Positions 8,083-17,330 are shown, counted from the first letter of the stretch. The stretch is DNA of 64,000 bases from Methylobacterium persicinum (GCF_022179525.1 NZ_BPQX01000011.1:248001-312000), one strand, 5' to 3'. The notes: generated by a model from the letters alone, not told the origin. Numbers and translations: made by a program.

Positions 8083-9308
8083 GGCGCCGACGCCGCCAAG
8101 CCCGGCTTGCCGAGCACCCGCGGCGCCGGGCTCACGACGCTCACGGCATTGTTCCGGATCTCGTAGACGGCCAGCGCCCGGTCGCTGGTTCCATCGGGGC
8201 TGAACCGGAACGTCCCATCGACGCCGGCGAAACCCGAGGCGTTGGTGAGGGTCGGCTCGGCGAAGCGCTGCGATCCGAACTGGCGGGCGAGGGTGGCGGA
8301 GAGCATCACGGCATCGTAGGCCAGGGAGGCGACCCGGGGCGGGATGGTGCCGAACCGTGCCTGATAGCGGGCGCTGAAGCCGGAGAACCCGCCCCGGTCG
8401 GGGGCGGCGAAGCGACCGCCCTGGAGGGCCGGAAGGGCGAAGAGGGCGGGCTCGTTCCAGGGGGCCGTCCCGATCGGCCGGACCCGCGCCGGCGAGAACC
8501 CCGCCCCGGCGAGGGCTGCGGCCACCGCCGGGAGCCCGTCCGCGGTCTCGGGGATGAACAGGGCGTCGGCGGTCGCGCCCGGTCCGCCGACCACCCCGGC
8601 CAGGCGCTTCACCGCCGGTCCCGGTGCCCCGGCGGGATAGCGCTCGATCGCGGCGATCCGGGCGCCACGGTTGGTCACCGCCTCCCGGAACTGCGCCTCG
8701 ACGGCGTTGCCGTAGGCGGTCTCGGGGATCAGCGCCGCGAAGGAGCGGCGGCCCGAGGCGACCTCCTCCTCGACGATCCGCGACACCTCCGGCTGGGGCA
8801 GGAAGCTCAGCAGGTACACCCCGCGGGTGGCGACGCCGACATCCGTCGAGAAGGCGATCATCGGCTTGCCCGCCGTCTTCGCCGAGGCCGAGGCGGAGCG
8901 CACGCTGCCTGCGAAGAGCGGCCCGAGCACGATGTCCGCCCCTCCCTTCAGGGTGCGCTCCGTGGCTTCCACGGCACCGGTCGGGGTGCCCTGGTCGTCC
9001 TCGACGAGGATGGTGATGTCCGGCTGCTGGCCTTCCTCGTAGGCGAGGCGTGCGGCGTTGCGCATGGCGGTGCCGACGGGCGACCCCTGCCCCGTCAGGG
9101 GCACCACCAGGGCGACCTTCACGGCGCCCGTGCCGATGCGTTCCCCGGCCGCGGAGGGTGCGGGCGCCGGCTCGGCGGGCACCGCCGCGACGGGGGGCGC
9201 CGGACGGTTCCTCGCGACCCGATCGCCGCCGACGCAACCGGAGAGCGCGGTCGTGCAGATCAGCACCGCCGGAACCATATTGCCCCGTGAGCGCGGCACC
9301 TGCGCCAT
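8076..9308 (-). CDS. LpoA-like penicillin-binding protein activator lipoprotein (periplasmic binding fold)
   Basis: A 410-residue lipoprotein. The N-terminus contains a lipobox (ALSGC, Cys near residue 25), then a Pro/Ala-rich linker, then a type I periplasmic-binding fold beginning KVALVVPLTGQGSPVGTAM. In Enterobacteria, LpoA activates PBP1A from the outer membrane. This alphaproteobacterial relative lacks the N-terminal TPR domain and resembles the family annotated as penicillin-binding protein activator. The divergent rsmI-yraN arrangement reproduces the yraL-lpoA-yraN neighbourhood of Escherichia coli. The start at 9308 is the ATG heading the signal sequence; an ATG at residue 11 is an alternative. 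PBP1A itself lies 50 kb away in this window. Confidence 0.88.
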   Translation of the reverse strand: MAQVPRSRGNMVPAVLICTTALSGCVGGDRVARNRPAPPVAAVPAEPAPAPSAAGERIGTGAVKVALVVPLTGQGSPVGTAMRNAARLAYEEGQQPDITILVEDDQGTPTGAVEATERTLKGGADIVLGPLFAGSVRSASASAKTAGKPMIAFSTDVGVATRGVYLLSFLPQPEVSRIVEEEVASGRRSFAALIPETAYGNAVEAQFREAVTNRGARIAAIERYPAGAPGPAVKRLAGVVGGPGATADALFIPETADGLPAVAAALAGAGFSPARVRPIGTAPWNEPALFALPALQGGRFAAPDRGGFSGFSARYQARFGTIPPRVASLAYDAVMLSATLARQFGSQRFAEPTLTNASGFAGVDGTFRFSPDGTSDRALAVYEIRNNAVSVVSPAPRVLGKPGLAASAPQ

Positions 9309-9445
9309 CGGAGGTTCTCCTACAGGACTTCCGAGGGAAGCCTGTCGGTCCGGCGGCGGCTTGTAAATGGCGGCGCCCGCTCTTCCCCCGTTGTCCACGT
9401 CCCTGGCGGCGACGCGGCGCCCCGCCTGTGGCAATCTCGCCAGCG

Positions 9446-10393
9446 ATGAACCGTCGAATCGATCCCGCGCGCCCGGCCTCCGCCCGCAGCGCCACCTTCA
9501 CCGCCTTCGGCCTCGCCAGCGAGGCAGAGCCCCTCGCCCCCGGCCTCCACATCGTCGCGACACCGATCGGCAACCTGCGCGACGTGACGATCCGAGCGCT
9601 CGCCACCCTCGCCGCGGCCGACGCGGTGCTGGCGGAGGATACCCGCGTCACGCGTACCCTGCTCGCCCATTACGGGATCACGACCCCCCTCCTCGCCTAT
9701 CACGAGCATTCCAACGATGCCGTGCGGGAGCGGATGGTCGCCCGGCTGAAGGCGGGCGAGGCGCTGGCCCTCGTGTCCGATGCCGGCACGCCGCTCGTCT
9801 CGGACCCCGGCTACAAGCTCGTCCAGGCCGCGATCGAGGCGGGGATCGGGATCGTCCCCGTGCCCGGCCCCTCGGCGGTGACCACCGCCCTCGTCGCGGC
9901 GGGACTGCCCACCGACCGGTTCTTCTTCGAGGGCTTCCTGCCCCAGAAGGCCGGCGCCCGCCGCAACCGGCTGGAAGCCCTCGGACAGGTGCCCGGCACC
10001 CTCGTCCTGTTCGAATCCCCGCACCGGCTGGTCGAGATGCTCGCCGACGCCGCCGCGATCCTCGGGCCTGACCGGGCGGCCGCGGTCACCCGCGAGTTGA
10101 CCAAGCTGTACGAGACCGTGCGCCGCGACAGCCTCGGCAGCCTCGCCGCGCGCTTCGCCGGGGAAGGGCCGCCCAAGGGCGAGATCGTGGTCGTGATCGG
10201 CCCGGCGGTGGAACAGGCCGCCGGGCCGGAAGACGATGCGGCCCTCGATGCCGCGATCCGCACCGCACTGGCCCGCCATTCCATCAAGGACGCCGCGAGC
10301 CTCGTGGCCGACGAGACCGGCCAGCCGCGTCGGCAGGTCTATGCCCGCGCCCTGGTCCTCGCCCGGGAGGGCGACGCCGGGGACGAGCCGTGA
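9446..10393 (+). CDS. rsmI: 16S rRNA (cytidine(1402)-2'-O)-methyltransferase
   Basis: A 315-residue SAM-dependent methyltransferase of the tetrapyrrole-methylase fold. It 2'-O-methylates C1402 in the ribosomal P site. Family signatures are in order: [73 protein letters not shown] and FFEGFLP. A C-terminal helical domain follows. The ATG at 9446 was chosen because homology begins about 25 residues later; upstream residues in the frame are low-complexity Arg/Pro. Its stop overlaps the next gene by 4 nt (GTGA), so rsmI and yraN are translationally coupled. Confidence 0.97.
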   Translation: MNRRIDPARPASARSATFTAFGLASEAEPLAPGLHIVATPIGNLRDVTIRALATLAAADAVLAEDTRVTRTLLAHYGITTPLLAYHEHSNDAVRERMVARLKAGEALALVSDAGTPLVSDPGYKLVQAAIEAGIGIVPVPGPSAVTTALVAAGLPTDRFFFEGFLPQKAGARRNRLEALGQVPGTLVLFESPHRLVEMLADAAAILGPDRAAAVTRELTKLYETVRRDSLGSLAARFAGEGPPKGEIVVVIGPAVEQAAGPEDDAALDAAIRTALARHSIKDAASLVADETGQPRRQVYARALVLAREGDAGDEP

Positions 10394-10773
10394 GTGCGTC
10401 CCTCCCCAGGGAGCGGCGGCAGGCGGCCTACCGCCTAGGCCACCGGGCGGAGTGGTTCGCCCTCGGGGTGCTCATGCTGCGCGGCTACCGCCCGGTGGCC
10501 CGGCGGGTATCCCTGGCCGGGGGCGAGATCGACCTGATCGTCCGCCGGGGGCGTACCCTCGTCTTCGTCGAGGTGAAGGCTAGAGCGCGCCTCGACGAGG
10601 CCCGGACCGCCATCGGGGCCATCAAGCGCCAGCGCTTCTCCCGGGCCGTCCGGGCCTGGGTCTCCCGGCATCCCTGGTCCGGTGAGCTGACGCTGAGGGC
10701 GGATGCCGTTTTCGTGGGAGGCCGCGGCTGGCCCGAGCACTGCCCGGCGGCGTTCGAGATCGAGGGGCTGTAG
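10390..10773 (+). CDS. YraN family (UPF0102) endonuclease-like protein
   Basis: A 127-residue protein with the compact restriction-endonuclease-like core of UPF0102: an N-terminal [17 protein letters not shown] helix, then [26 protein letters not shown], containing the E/D...ExK catalytic-type residues. The biochemical function in vivo is unsettled. The GTG start at 10390 overlaps the rsmI stop. The rsmI-yraN order and the divergent LpoA-like gene are conserved widely in Proteobacteria, so the identification is safe. Confidence 0.95.
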   Translation: MSASLPRERRQAAYRLGHRAEWFALGVLMLRGYRPVARRVSLAGGEIDLIVRRGRTLVFVEVKARARLDEARTAIGAIKRQRFSRAVRAWVSRHPWSGELTLRADAVFVGGRGWPEHCPAAFEIEGL

Positions 10774-10806
10774 GGTTCCGGCGCCGCCGTCAAATCCCAA
10801 AAGAGA

Positions 10807-11196
10807 TCAGCCTTCGACCTTGCGGATCGCGCCCAGCAGGGTGCGCTTCAGATCGGCTTGGCTGAAGGGCTTCTGGACGACAGGCCTGTCCCGGAAGGGC
10901 TCGCGGATGCCCGCGCCGCCGTAGCCCGTGGAGAAGACCAGGGGCCGGTCCCGTGCGACGATGGCTTCGGCCACCGGATAGATCGGCTCGCCGGCGACGT
11001 TCACGTCGAGGATGGCGACGTCGAACGCCTCCTGGGCAGCCATCTCCAGGGCCGTCGACAGACGAGCCGCCGGCCCGACGACCGTACAGCCGAAATCGAG
11101 CAGCATGTCTTCCAGGAGCATCGAGATGGCGGCCTCATCCTCGACGACGAGGACTCGGACTCCGTTGAGCAGTTCGTCGTTGAGGTCAGCACTCAC
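10807..11196 (-). CDS. single-domain (CheY-like) response regulator
   Basis: A receiver domain of about 129 residues and no output domain. Visible features are the acidic pocket VLVVEDEAA, the phospho-acceptor Asp in FDVAILDVNVAG, the switch residue in LVFSTGYG and the conserved Lys in VVQKPFS. Such stand-alone regulators commonly relay phosphate or bind partner proteins in Methylobacterium. No kinase gene is adjacent. The start is uncertain: a GTG at 11196 gives a receiver of normal length, while the frame is open to an ATG at 11337 that would add 47 low-complexity residues. Confidence 0.9.
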   Translation of the reverse strand: MSADLNDELLNGVRVLVVEDEAAISMLLEDMLLDFGCTVVGPAARLSTALEMAAQEAFDVAILDVNVAGEPIYPVAEAIVARDRPLVFSTGYGGAGIREPFRDRPVVQKPFSQADLKRTLLGAIRKVEG

Positions 11197-11505
11197 GCCG
11201 GGCCGTCTTCCCTTGCCTGCCCCCGACGGGGTCGTTTCCACGCCAAAAGTCGGTCTGTCGGAGCGCGAGCCGTCGCCGCCATCGCCCCGCCGTCGATCCA
11301 CAACCGGCGAAGCCTGAAGGCTGGGTCGCCCGTTCAAGCCGACGTGTCAAGCGACAGCACACCATGCCGACACGCTCGACCCATCCCTATGTTAAGCTCA
11401 GATACATTTTCGACGACCTGAGGCCGAGATGCAACCTTGACCGGCCGCCCCCGCTGGCGGGACGACCGGCCGGGACGCCGACAGGCACGGCCGGGGCGGA
11501 CCGCG
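11197..11505. other. 309-bp intergenic stretch between response regulator and L,D-transpeptidase
   Basis: I see no convincing gene here. A GC-rich inverted repeat at 11441-11471 (outer CCGGCC pairs, inner CCCGC/GCGGG) lies just downstream of the L,D-transpeptidase gene and could terminate it. The part next to 11196 is the likely promoter zone of the response regulator, or its 5' coding extension if the ATG at 11337 is used. Confidence 0.5.
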
Positions 11506-12702
11506 TCAGTCGTCCGTGAAATCGACCTTCGCGCCGCGGGCGACGTGCTTGGCCAAGTCTCGGGCATTCCAATTGGTGAGACGGATGCATCCATGCGACT
11601 CCGTCTTGCTCACCCGCTCCGGTTCGGGAGTCCCGTGGATGCCGTAGCTCGGTATGGCCAAGTCGATCCAGACGATGCCGACGGGGTTGTTCGGCCCCGG
11701 ACGGATCGAAAACTTCTGCTTCGTCTTTACGCCCTTGAAACCGTATTTGGGATTGTACGTATAGACCGGGTCGAAGGCGACGCCCTTCACGGTGGTCTCG
11801 CCGCTGGGCGCGGGCTTCTCCTCGCTGCCGATCGAGGCCGGATAATAGGCGAGCAACGCCCCGTCCGCGCCAAAAGCACGCACATCGCGGTTCGTCTTGT
11901 CGACGCTGATCCGCTCGACCTTCGGATCCTGAGGCAGATCCTTCCCCTTGGGCTTGTCGGTGCCCATGGGCTCGACCCCCGCCACGGCGATCGTGGTGCC
12001 TTCCTTGTCGAGGGCCTTCCCCGGGTTGAGGGCGGCCAGCAGATCGCGGCTCATGTGGAACCGCTCGGCCAGCATCTCCCGCGGGCTCGTGTAGCCGAGG
12101 GCGTCGAGGTCAGCCTGTTGCTCCATCTTCGGGGGGATGCGGCTGACATAGGGCCCGTCCGCGTCCTCCTTGGTGATCGTATAAGTCTTGAGAGCCGGTG
12201 CCTGATCGCCCGATTGCAGGGCGTCCCACACCTCCTTGGTCAGGTGGTCCGTCGCCGGGAGCTTCTTCGCCGCCGCGAAGGCCTTGATGGCCCGGTGGTA
12301 GTTGTCGCCCTCGCGACCGTCGATCGCCCCTGGCGAGAAATGCGCGCGATCGAGGAGAACCTGGGCCTTCACCGTGAGGGGCTGAGCGGCCTCCTCCTTG
12401 GCCGACGCCTTCTTCGCGTCGTCCTTCTTCGCGGCGTCCTCCTTGGCGTCGCCCTTTTTGGCGTCGTCCTTCTTGGTATCGTCTTTCTTGGCCGACGCCT
12501 TCTTATCGGTGTCCGTCTTGCCCTCGTCCTGCTTGGGCCGATCCTGGTCGGCCTCGGACGTGGGCGGCTGGAACGTCGCCGCGTTTACCGCCTCCTCCGT
12601 CAGGGGCTTGGCGGGGGCATCGTCGTTGCCTGCCGCCAGACCCGCCCTTGGACCGGCCAGCACCGCCAGAGCTACGGAGACCTTCAGCCACGCACGCATC
12701 AT
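11506..12702 (-). CDS. L,D-transpeptidase (YkuD domain) with peptidoglycan-binding-like domain
   Basis: A 398-residue exported enzyme that should form 3-3 peptidoglycan cross-links or attach proteins to the wall. A signal peptide (MMRAWLKVSVALAVLAGPRAGLA) is followed by an Asp/Lys/Ala-rich repeat region of roughly residues 45-110. A peptidoglycan-binding-like helical domain follows (IDGREGDNYHRAIKAF to KEVWDALQ). The YkuD domain ends in the catalytic HGTPEPE...SHGCIRL motif with His and Cys nucleophile present. The ATG pair at 12702/12699 was chosen to begin the signal peptide. It is probably co-transcribed with the upstream extensin-like gene, 81 nt away. Confidence 0.93.
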   Translation of the reverse strand: MMRAWLKVSVALAVLAGPRAGLAAGNDDAPAKPLTEEAVNAATFQPPTSEADQDRPKQDEGKTDTDKKASAKKDDTKKDDAKKGDAKEDAAKKDDAKKASAKEEAAQPLTVKAQVLLDRAHFSPGAIDGREGDNYHRAIKAFAAAKKLPATDHLTKEVWDALQSGDQAPALKTYTITKEDADGPYVSRIPPKMEQQADLDALGYTSPREMLAERFHMSRDLLAALNPGKALDKEGTTIAVAGVEPMGTDKPKGKDLPQDPKVERISVDKTNRDVRAFGADGALLAYYPASIGSEEKPAPSGETTVKGVAFDPVYTYNPKYGFKGVKTKQKFSIRPGPNNPVGIVWIDLAIPSYGIHGTPEPERVSKTESHGCIRLTNWNARDLAKHVARGAKVDFTDD

Positions 12703-12783
12703 CGCCCTGTCGCTCCCGGAGCGGAGGGCTCCGTGCCCGAAATCATCGGGACGGCGAAGCTGTTCCGGGCCGTTCTGTCGCAC

Positions 12784-13704
12784 CTATTCGCAGAGACGAT
12801 GGCCGGCCGGTCGCTCCCTTTCGTCGAGATGGAAATGGTTGGCGTGGGCGGCGTTCGAGCCCGGCCCGAGGACCGTGCGGAAGAAGGCGCACGCTTTGGT
12901 GCGGGTCGCCTTCAGGAAGGACGCCTCGGCCGGATCGTCGGTCGCGTCCTTCACCGCCACCGCGGCCCGCCCGGTGACGGCGAAGCTCATGATATCGACA
13001 GCGTCGGCGAAGGCGTGTTCGCTGAGCTTGGCATCGACATCGTGGTTCTGGCCGCGGCAGACATAGGATCCGCCGATGTCCAGGGCGGTGAGCGGTTTGG
13101 CAAAAGCCCGCTGTGCCTCCACCTGGACCTCCGTCGCCCACCGGGCCAAGCCTTCGGCCGCGCGGCAGGTGAGGGTTGCGGCCGGACGCAGCACGACCCC
13201 GTCGGCGAGCGCCGTCACCTTCAGCGGAAGGGGCGCCGTACATTGGCCCTCGGCAATGGGTGCGAGCGGTTCGAAGGCGACCCCGAGGCGTGTCAACCGG
13301 ACGCGGCAGGCCTCGTCGTCGGGCGGGGCCACCTTGAGGGACAGGACGGCTTCCCCGGAAAGATCGGAGGGACGCTCCGGCGGTACGGGAGGCGGGACCG
13401 GTATCGCGCCCTCGGCCCCCTTGCCCTCGGCCCCCTTGCCCTCGCCCGGCTTAATCTCACCCGACTTGCCCTCGACTGATTTGCCCCCCTCTACTTTGGC
13501 GGCGGGGGCGGGAGTCAGTTCGGGCGGACGTTGGGGCGGGACCGGGACCTCTTCGGCCGGGCGCGGAGGCTTCAGCTCCGCCGGGCGTTCAGGTGGCTGG
13601 GGCGCCGCCCCCGGGGGAATCGGCTGTGCCCGGACGGCCGACGCGGCCGCGATCGTGAACAGGGCGGCGCAGATCGCGGCCGGCCTGGAAAGACGCCTCT
13701 TCAT
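12784..13704 (-). CDS. extensin-like family exported protein
   Basis: A 306-residue exported protein. A signal peptide (MKRRLSRPAAICAALFTIAAASAVRAQ) leads into about 110 residues rich in Pro, Glu and Lys with a repeated GEGK/AEGK-like motif. A C-terminal extensin-like domain of about 170 residues follows. That domain shows the conserved HAFADAVDIMSF segment and the closing NHFHLDER motif. The family is thought to act on or in the cell wall and resembles a peptidase fold. The neighbouring L,D-transpeptidase on the same strand supports an envelope role. The frame extends upstream of 13704, but those residues lack any homology. Confidence 0.9.
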   Translation of the reverse strand: MKRRLSRPAAICAALFTIAAASAVRAQPIPPGAAPQPPERPAELKPPRPAEEVPVPPQRPPELTPAPAAKVEGGKSVEGKSGEIKPGEGKGAEGKGAEGAIPVPPPVPPERPSDLSGEAVLSLKVAPPDDEACRVRLTRLGVAFEPLAPIAEGQCTAPLPLKVTALADGVVLRPAATLTCRAAEGLARWATEVQVEAQRAFAKPLTALDIGGSYVCRGQNHDVDAKLSEHAFADAVDIMSFAVTGRAAVAVKDATDDPAEASFLKATRTKACAFFRTVLGPGSNAAHANHFHLDERERPAGHRLCE

Positions 13705-13828
13705 CGGACCTCTGCGACCACCCTCACGGGGCCTTAACGGCCGAGCCGGCTTTCGGATCGCCCGCCCCGGTTGCCGCAAGCGTCGGATCGGACCAAAACA
13801 GGGGCAGGGGCACGGCGCCCCATCGGGA

Positions 13829-15910
13829 ATGCGAATGCCGGATACCCTCGCCGCCGGGCTCGAGAGCCTTCCGCAGGACAACCCCTTCGCGCAGGCGCGC
13901 TGGGGCACACCCTACGAGTTGCCCCCCTTCGAGCAGATCCGGCCCGAGCATTACCTGCCCGCCTTCGAGGCCGCCCTCGCCAAGCACGAGGGGGAGATCG
14001 CCGCCATCGCCGGCGACACGGCCCCACCGTCCTTCGCCAACACCGTGGCGGCCATGGAGCGTGCGGGCCTCGCCCTCGATCGGGTCGCGGGCGTCTTCTA
14101 CAATCTCACAGGCAGCCACACGAACCCGGAGCTCCAGGCGATCGAGCGGGCCGTGGGCCCGAAGCTCGCCCGGCATGGCAGCTCGATCTATCTCAATCCC
14201 CTGCTCTGGGCGCGGATCTCGGCCGTCGATGCCGAGGCCGAGGGCCTGGGCGCGGAAGAGCGGCGGGTGCTCGAGCGATATCGCATCCGCTTCCGGCGGG
14301 CCGGCGCCGAACTCGCCCCGGATGCCAAGGAGCGCATGGCGGCCATCGCGGAGCGCCTGTCGGAACTCGCGACCCGGTTCAGCCAGAACCTGCTGGCGGA
14401 CGAGAGCGGCTTCACCCTGCCCCTGGAGGGTGAGGACGACCTCGCGGGACTGCCGCCCTTCCTCCGCGCGGCCGCGGCGAGCGCCGCCCGGGAGCGGGGT
14501 CTCGAAGGCCACGTCATCACCCTCTCCCGCTCGCTGATCGAGCCGTTCCTGGTCTTCTCGACCCGGCGCGACCTGCGCGAGCGGGCCTACGAGGCCTGGA
14601 TCCACCGGGGCGAATCCGGCGGGCCCACGGACAACCGCGCCGTGATGGCCGAGATCGTGAAGCTCCGGGCCGAGCGGGCCAGGCTCCTGGGCTTCGAGAG
14701 CTTCGCTCATTTCAAGCTCGCCGACACGATGGCGGCGAGCCCGGACGCCGCGATGGAATTGCTGCGCGATGTCTGGACGCCCGCCCGCGCCCGGGCCATC
14801 GAGGAGCGAGACCGGCTCCAGGCCCTCGTCCAGCAGGAGGGGCACAACTTCGACCTGCGGGCCCATGATTGGCGCCACTATGCCGAGAAGCTGCGCCGGG
14901 CCGAGCACGATCTCGACGAGGGTGAGATCAAGGCCTACCTGCCTTTGGAGCGGATGATCGCGGCGGCGTTCGACACCGCCACCCGCCTGTTCGGCCTGAC
15001 CTTCGAGGAATTGCACGACGTCCCGCGCTACCACCCGGACGTCCGCGTCTGGCGCGTCGGCGACACGGAGGGCCGGGAGGTCGGCCTGTTCCTGGGCGAC
15101 TACTTCGCCCGCCCGTCCAAGCGCTCGGGCGCCTGGATGAGCGCGTTCCGCTCGCAGGAGAAGCTGACCGGCGTCGTCACGCCGATCATCGTCAACGTCA
15201 TGAACTTCGCCAAGGCGCCGGAGGGCCAGCCGACGTTGCTCTCCTTCGACGACGCCCGCACCCTGTTCCACGAATTCGGCCACGGCCTGCACGGGCTCCT
15301 TTCGGACGTGACCTACCCGCTGCTCGCGGGCACCTCGGTGTCGGGGGATTTCGTCGAGTTGCCCTCGCAGCTCTACGAGCACTGGCTCGAACAGCCCGAG
15401 ATCCTGCGCGCCCATGCCCGGCACCACGAGACCGGCGCCCCGATGCCGGAGGATCTCCTCGCAAAGCTCCTGGCAGCGCGGGCCTTCAACCAGGGTTTCG
15501 CGACGGTGGAGTACACGGCCTCGGCGCTGGTCGACATGACGCTTCACCTGTCGGCCGACGGCGAAGCCGGGCTCGACGTGCCGGCCTTCGAGGCCGACGC
15601 CCTCCGGCGGATCGCGATCCCCGCGGAGATCGGCATGCGCCACCGCTCCCCCCACTTCGCCCATATCTTCGGCGGCGAGGGCTATGCGGCGGGCTACTAC
15701 AGCTACCTGTGGTCGGAAGTCCTCGACGCCGACGCCTTCGACGCCTTCCGCGAGGCCGGCGACATCTTCGACCCGGAGACCGCCCGGCGCCTTCGGACCT
15801 TCGTCTACGGCGCCGGCAACCTCCGCGACCCCCGGGAGGCCTACACCGCCTTCCGCGGCCGGATGCCGAGCATCGCGCCGCTGCTGAAGAAGCGCGGGCT
15901 GGCGGCCTGA
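13829..15910 (+). CDS. M3 family metallopeptidase (oligopeptidase A / dipeptidyl carboxypeptidase type)
   Basis: A 693-residue cytosolic zinc oligopeptidase. The catalytic HEFGHGLHGLL motif lies near residue 481, with the third zinc-ligand Glu expected in the following helix. The start NPFAQARWGTPYELPPFEQI is typical of the Dcp/OpdA branch. It hydrolyses short peptides, probably recycling peptides or signal peptides. ATGs at 13829 and 13835 are both possible; the frame extends upstream over the divergent extensin gene but has no family similarity there. It is a single-gene unit. Confidence 0.94.
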   Translation: MRMPDTLAAGLESLPQDNPFAQARWGTPYELPPFEQIRPEHYLPAFEAALAKHEGEIAAIAGDTAPPSFANTVAAMERAGLALDRVAGVFYNLTGSHTNPELQAIERAVGPKLARHGSSIYLNPLLWARISAVDAEAEGLGAEERRVLERYRIRFRRAGAELAPDAKERMAAIAERLSELATRFSQNLLADESGFTLPLEGEDDLAGLPPFLRAAAASAARERGLEGHVITLSRSLIEPFLVFSTRRDLRERAYEAWIHRGESGGPTDNRAVMAEIVKLRAERARLLGFESFAHFKLADTMAASPDAAMELLRDVWTPARARAIEERDRLQALVQQEGHNFDLRAHDWRHYAEKLRRAEHDLDEGEIKAYLPLERMIAAAFDTATRLFGLTFEELHDVPRYHPDVRVWRVGDTEGREVGLFLGDYFARPSKRSGAWMSAFRSQEKLTGVVTPIIVNVMNFAKAPEGQPTLLSFDDARTLFHEFGHGLHGLLSDVTYPLLAGTSVSGDFVELPSQLYEHWLEQPEILRAHARHHETGAPMPEDLLAKLLAARAFNQGFATVEYTASALVDMTLHLSADGEAGLDVPAFEADALRRIAIPAEIGMRHRSPHFAHIFGGEGYAAGYYSYLWSEVLDADAFDAFREAGDIFDPETARRLRTFVYGAGNLRDPREAYTAFRGRMPSIAPLLKKRGLAA

Positions 15911-16008
15911 GCCACGTCAATCCGGGCCCGATCCACTGGTAAGGATTTCGTAAAGAAACGTCCTTAACGACTGCTTACAGCACAGCCTGCGAGCGGGAGG
16001 GCCGGACG

Positions 16009-16890
16009 ATGACTGAAGCCAAGCCGACGGCACCGACGGACGAGACACCGAAGATTGACGCCACGAAAAAGGACGCGCCGGAGGCGGCCAAGGTCGAGGC
16101 CGCCCCGGTCAAGCCGGCGGTCCTCGCCGCGCCCCGGCGGTTCGCCCAGACGCTGATGCGCGCGGAATCCCGCCTCGTCGCTGTGGCGGGGAGCGCCCTG
16201 GCGCTTGGGGCCATGCTCGGCTTCGGCGCGGCCTCCCGCGACCACGGCTCGGCCAATGCCGTCGCCTCTCTGGCGTCGGCGGTGGAGAGCCAGCGCAACG
16301 ACGGCGCGAAGATCGCCGCCACCCTCGCCCGGCTCGACCAGACGGTGGGTGATCTGCGGACCGCCTCGGAGGCTGCCCGGAAGGACAGCGCCAAGGGCAA
16401 CACTCTGAACGAGCGTATCGCCCAGCTCGACCGCAGCCTGACGGCGAAGCTCGCCAGCCTTGCCGAGAAGCTCGACCAAGCTGAGCGCGAACACGCGGCT
16501 CGGATGGCGGCCATGACAGCGGCCGCGACGGCGCCCCAACCGGCCCGTCTGGCCCCGGCGAAGGCCGAGCCGACGCAGACCGGCAGCCTCCCGGAGCCAC
16601 GGGACGCCAAAACCGTCGAGGCGAAGCCGGTCGAGGTCAAGCAGGCCGAGGTTCGCCAGCCCGAGCCCGTGAAAGCTGCTGCGCCGGCCAAGCCGGGCGT
16701 GCTGGAGCAGTACGCCCTCAGGGACATCTTTGAAGGCGCCGCCATTATCGAGAACCGCAGCCGCCGCCTGTTCCAGGTGATGCCGGGCGACATGCTGCCG
16801 GGAGCGGGGCGGGTCGAGGCGATCGAGCGCCAGGGCCGGCAATGGGTCGTCGTCACCCGGCAGGGCGTCGTGACGCCTCAGGCCTGGTGA
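16009..16890 (+). CDS. single-pass membrane protein with coiled coil, unknown function
   Basis: A 293-residue protein. An N-terminal Lys/Ala/Glu/Pro-rich tail (about 1-50) is followed by one transmembrane helix (RLVAVAGSALALGAMLGFG, about 54-74). An extended coiled-coil of about 90-170 follows (SLASAVESQRN...LAEKLDQAEREHAARMAAM). After a charged linker comes a small C-terminal beta domain (LRDIFEGAAIIENRSRRLFQVMPGDMLPGAG to WVVVTRQG). The C-terminal piece resembles the periplasmic domain of uncharacterised Rhizobiales proteins. Topology suggests a cytoplasmic N-terminus and periplasmic coiled coil. I do not recognise a named family. Confidence 0.85.
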   Translation: MTEAKPTAPTDETPKIDATKKDAPEAAKVEAAPVKPAVLAAPRRFAQTLMRAESRLVAVAGSALALGAMLGFGAASRDHGSANAVASLASAVESQRNDGAKIAATLARLDQTVGDLRTASEAARKDSAKGNTLNERIAQLDRSLTAKLASLAEKLDQAEREHAARMAAMTAAATAPQPARLAPAKAEPTQTGSLPEPRDAKTVEAKPVEVKQAEVRQPEPVKAAAPAKPGVLEQYALRDIFEGAAIIENRSRRLFQVMPGDMLPGAGRVEAIERQGRQWVVVTRQGVVTPQAW

Positions 16891-16904
16891 GCCCCGCCGT
16901 CCGT

Positions 16905-17123
16905 TCAGGTGGAGGGAACGGTCACCGGCGTGAGATCGTCGCCGGTCATCGGGAAGCGCGGCTCGATCGCGAAGGGATCGGCCATCATGGAATTCCGCTC
17001 GGCCCTGCGGCGGCCGAGGCGGAGCGCCCGGGTGCGCGCACCCCGGGTCGGATGAAGAAGCGCGCCAAGCAGTGCCTGACCTTCGAACTCTCTGTCCAGA
17101 TTCTTGGCGTCGAAGACGGGCAT
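16905..17123 (-). CDS. small hypothetical protein
   Basis: A 72-residue frame (MPVFDAKNLDREFEGQALLGALL...) with Methylobacterium-like codon use. It is neither exported nor membrane-bound. It sits between two better-supported genes, 14 nt after the convergent coiled-coil protein. The start was taken at 17123 because the sequence upstream in this frame looks unlike protein. No family recognised; it could be spurious. Confidence 0.42.
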   Translation of the reverse strand: MPVFDAKNLDREFEGQALLGALLHPTRGARTRALRLGRRRAERNSMMADPFAIEPRFPMTGDDLTPVTVPST

Positions 17124-17268
17124 GGTCGGCCTGCGGGAAGCTGCGGCAGGCCTCTCACCTTGGAGCCTGACCGCGCACCTGAACAACGGGGATTGTGTGA
17201 ATCGGTTCCGCCAAGCTTTCTGTCGGAAACGATTTTTTTAATCCTCGCCTCAGCCACCGCCTATTGCA

Positions 17269-17282
17269 GTGCGATATCGCAC
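17269..17282. promoter_or_regulatory. 14-bp perfect palindrome in AT-rich spacer
   Basis: GTGCGATATCGCAC is a perfect palindrome inside an unusually AT-rich spacer (17215-17290), which also holds a run of seven T at 17234-17240. It lies about 146 nt upstream of the small minus-strand frame ending at 16905 and about 49 nt beyond the 3' end of the next minus-strand gene. It may be an operator; no regulator is assigned. Confidence 0.35.
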
Positions 17283-17330
17283 AATTCCCGCGGCACGCCC
17301 TGATGCGCGCCGCGAAAACTGTATCGGCCA

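Noticed and set aside
11437-13479. Long plus-strand frame opposite the L,D-transpeptidase and extensin genes
   Set aside because: Translation lacks any family signature and is repetitive; the minus-strand genes carry complete catalytic motifs.
13724-15664. Long minus-strand frame opposite the M3 peptidase
   Set aside because: Low-complexity antisense; the plus-strand frame has the HEFGH zinc motif.
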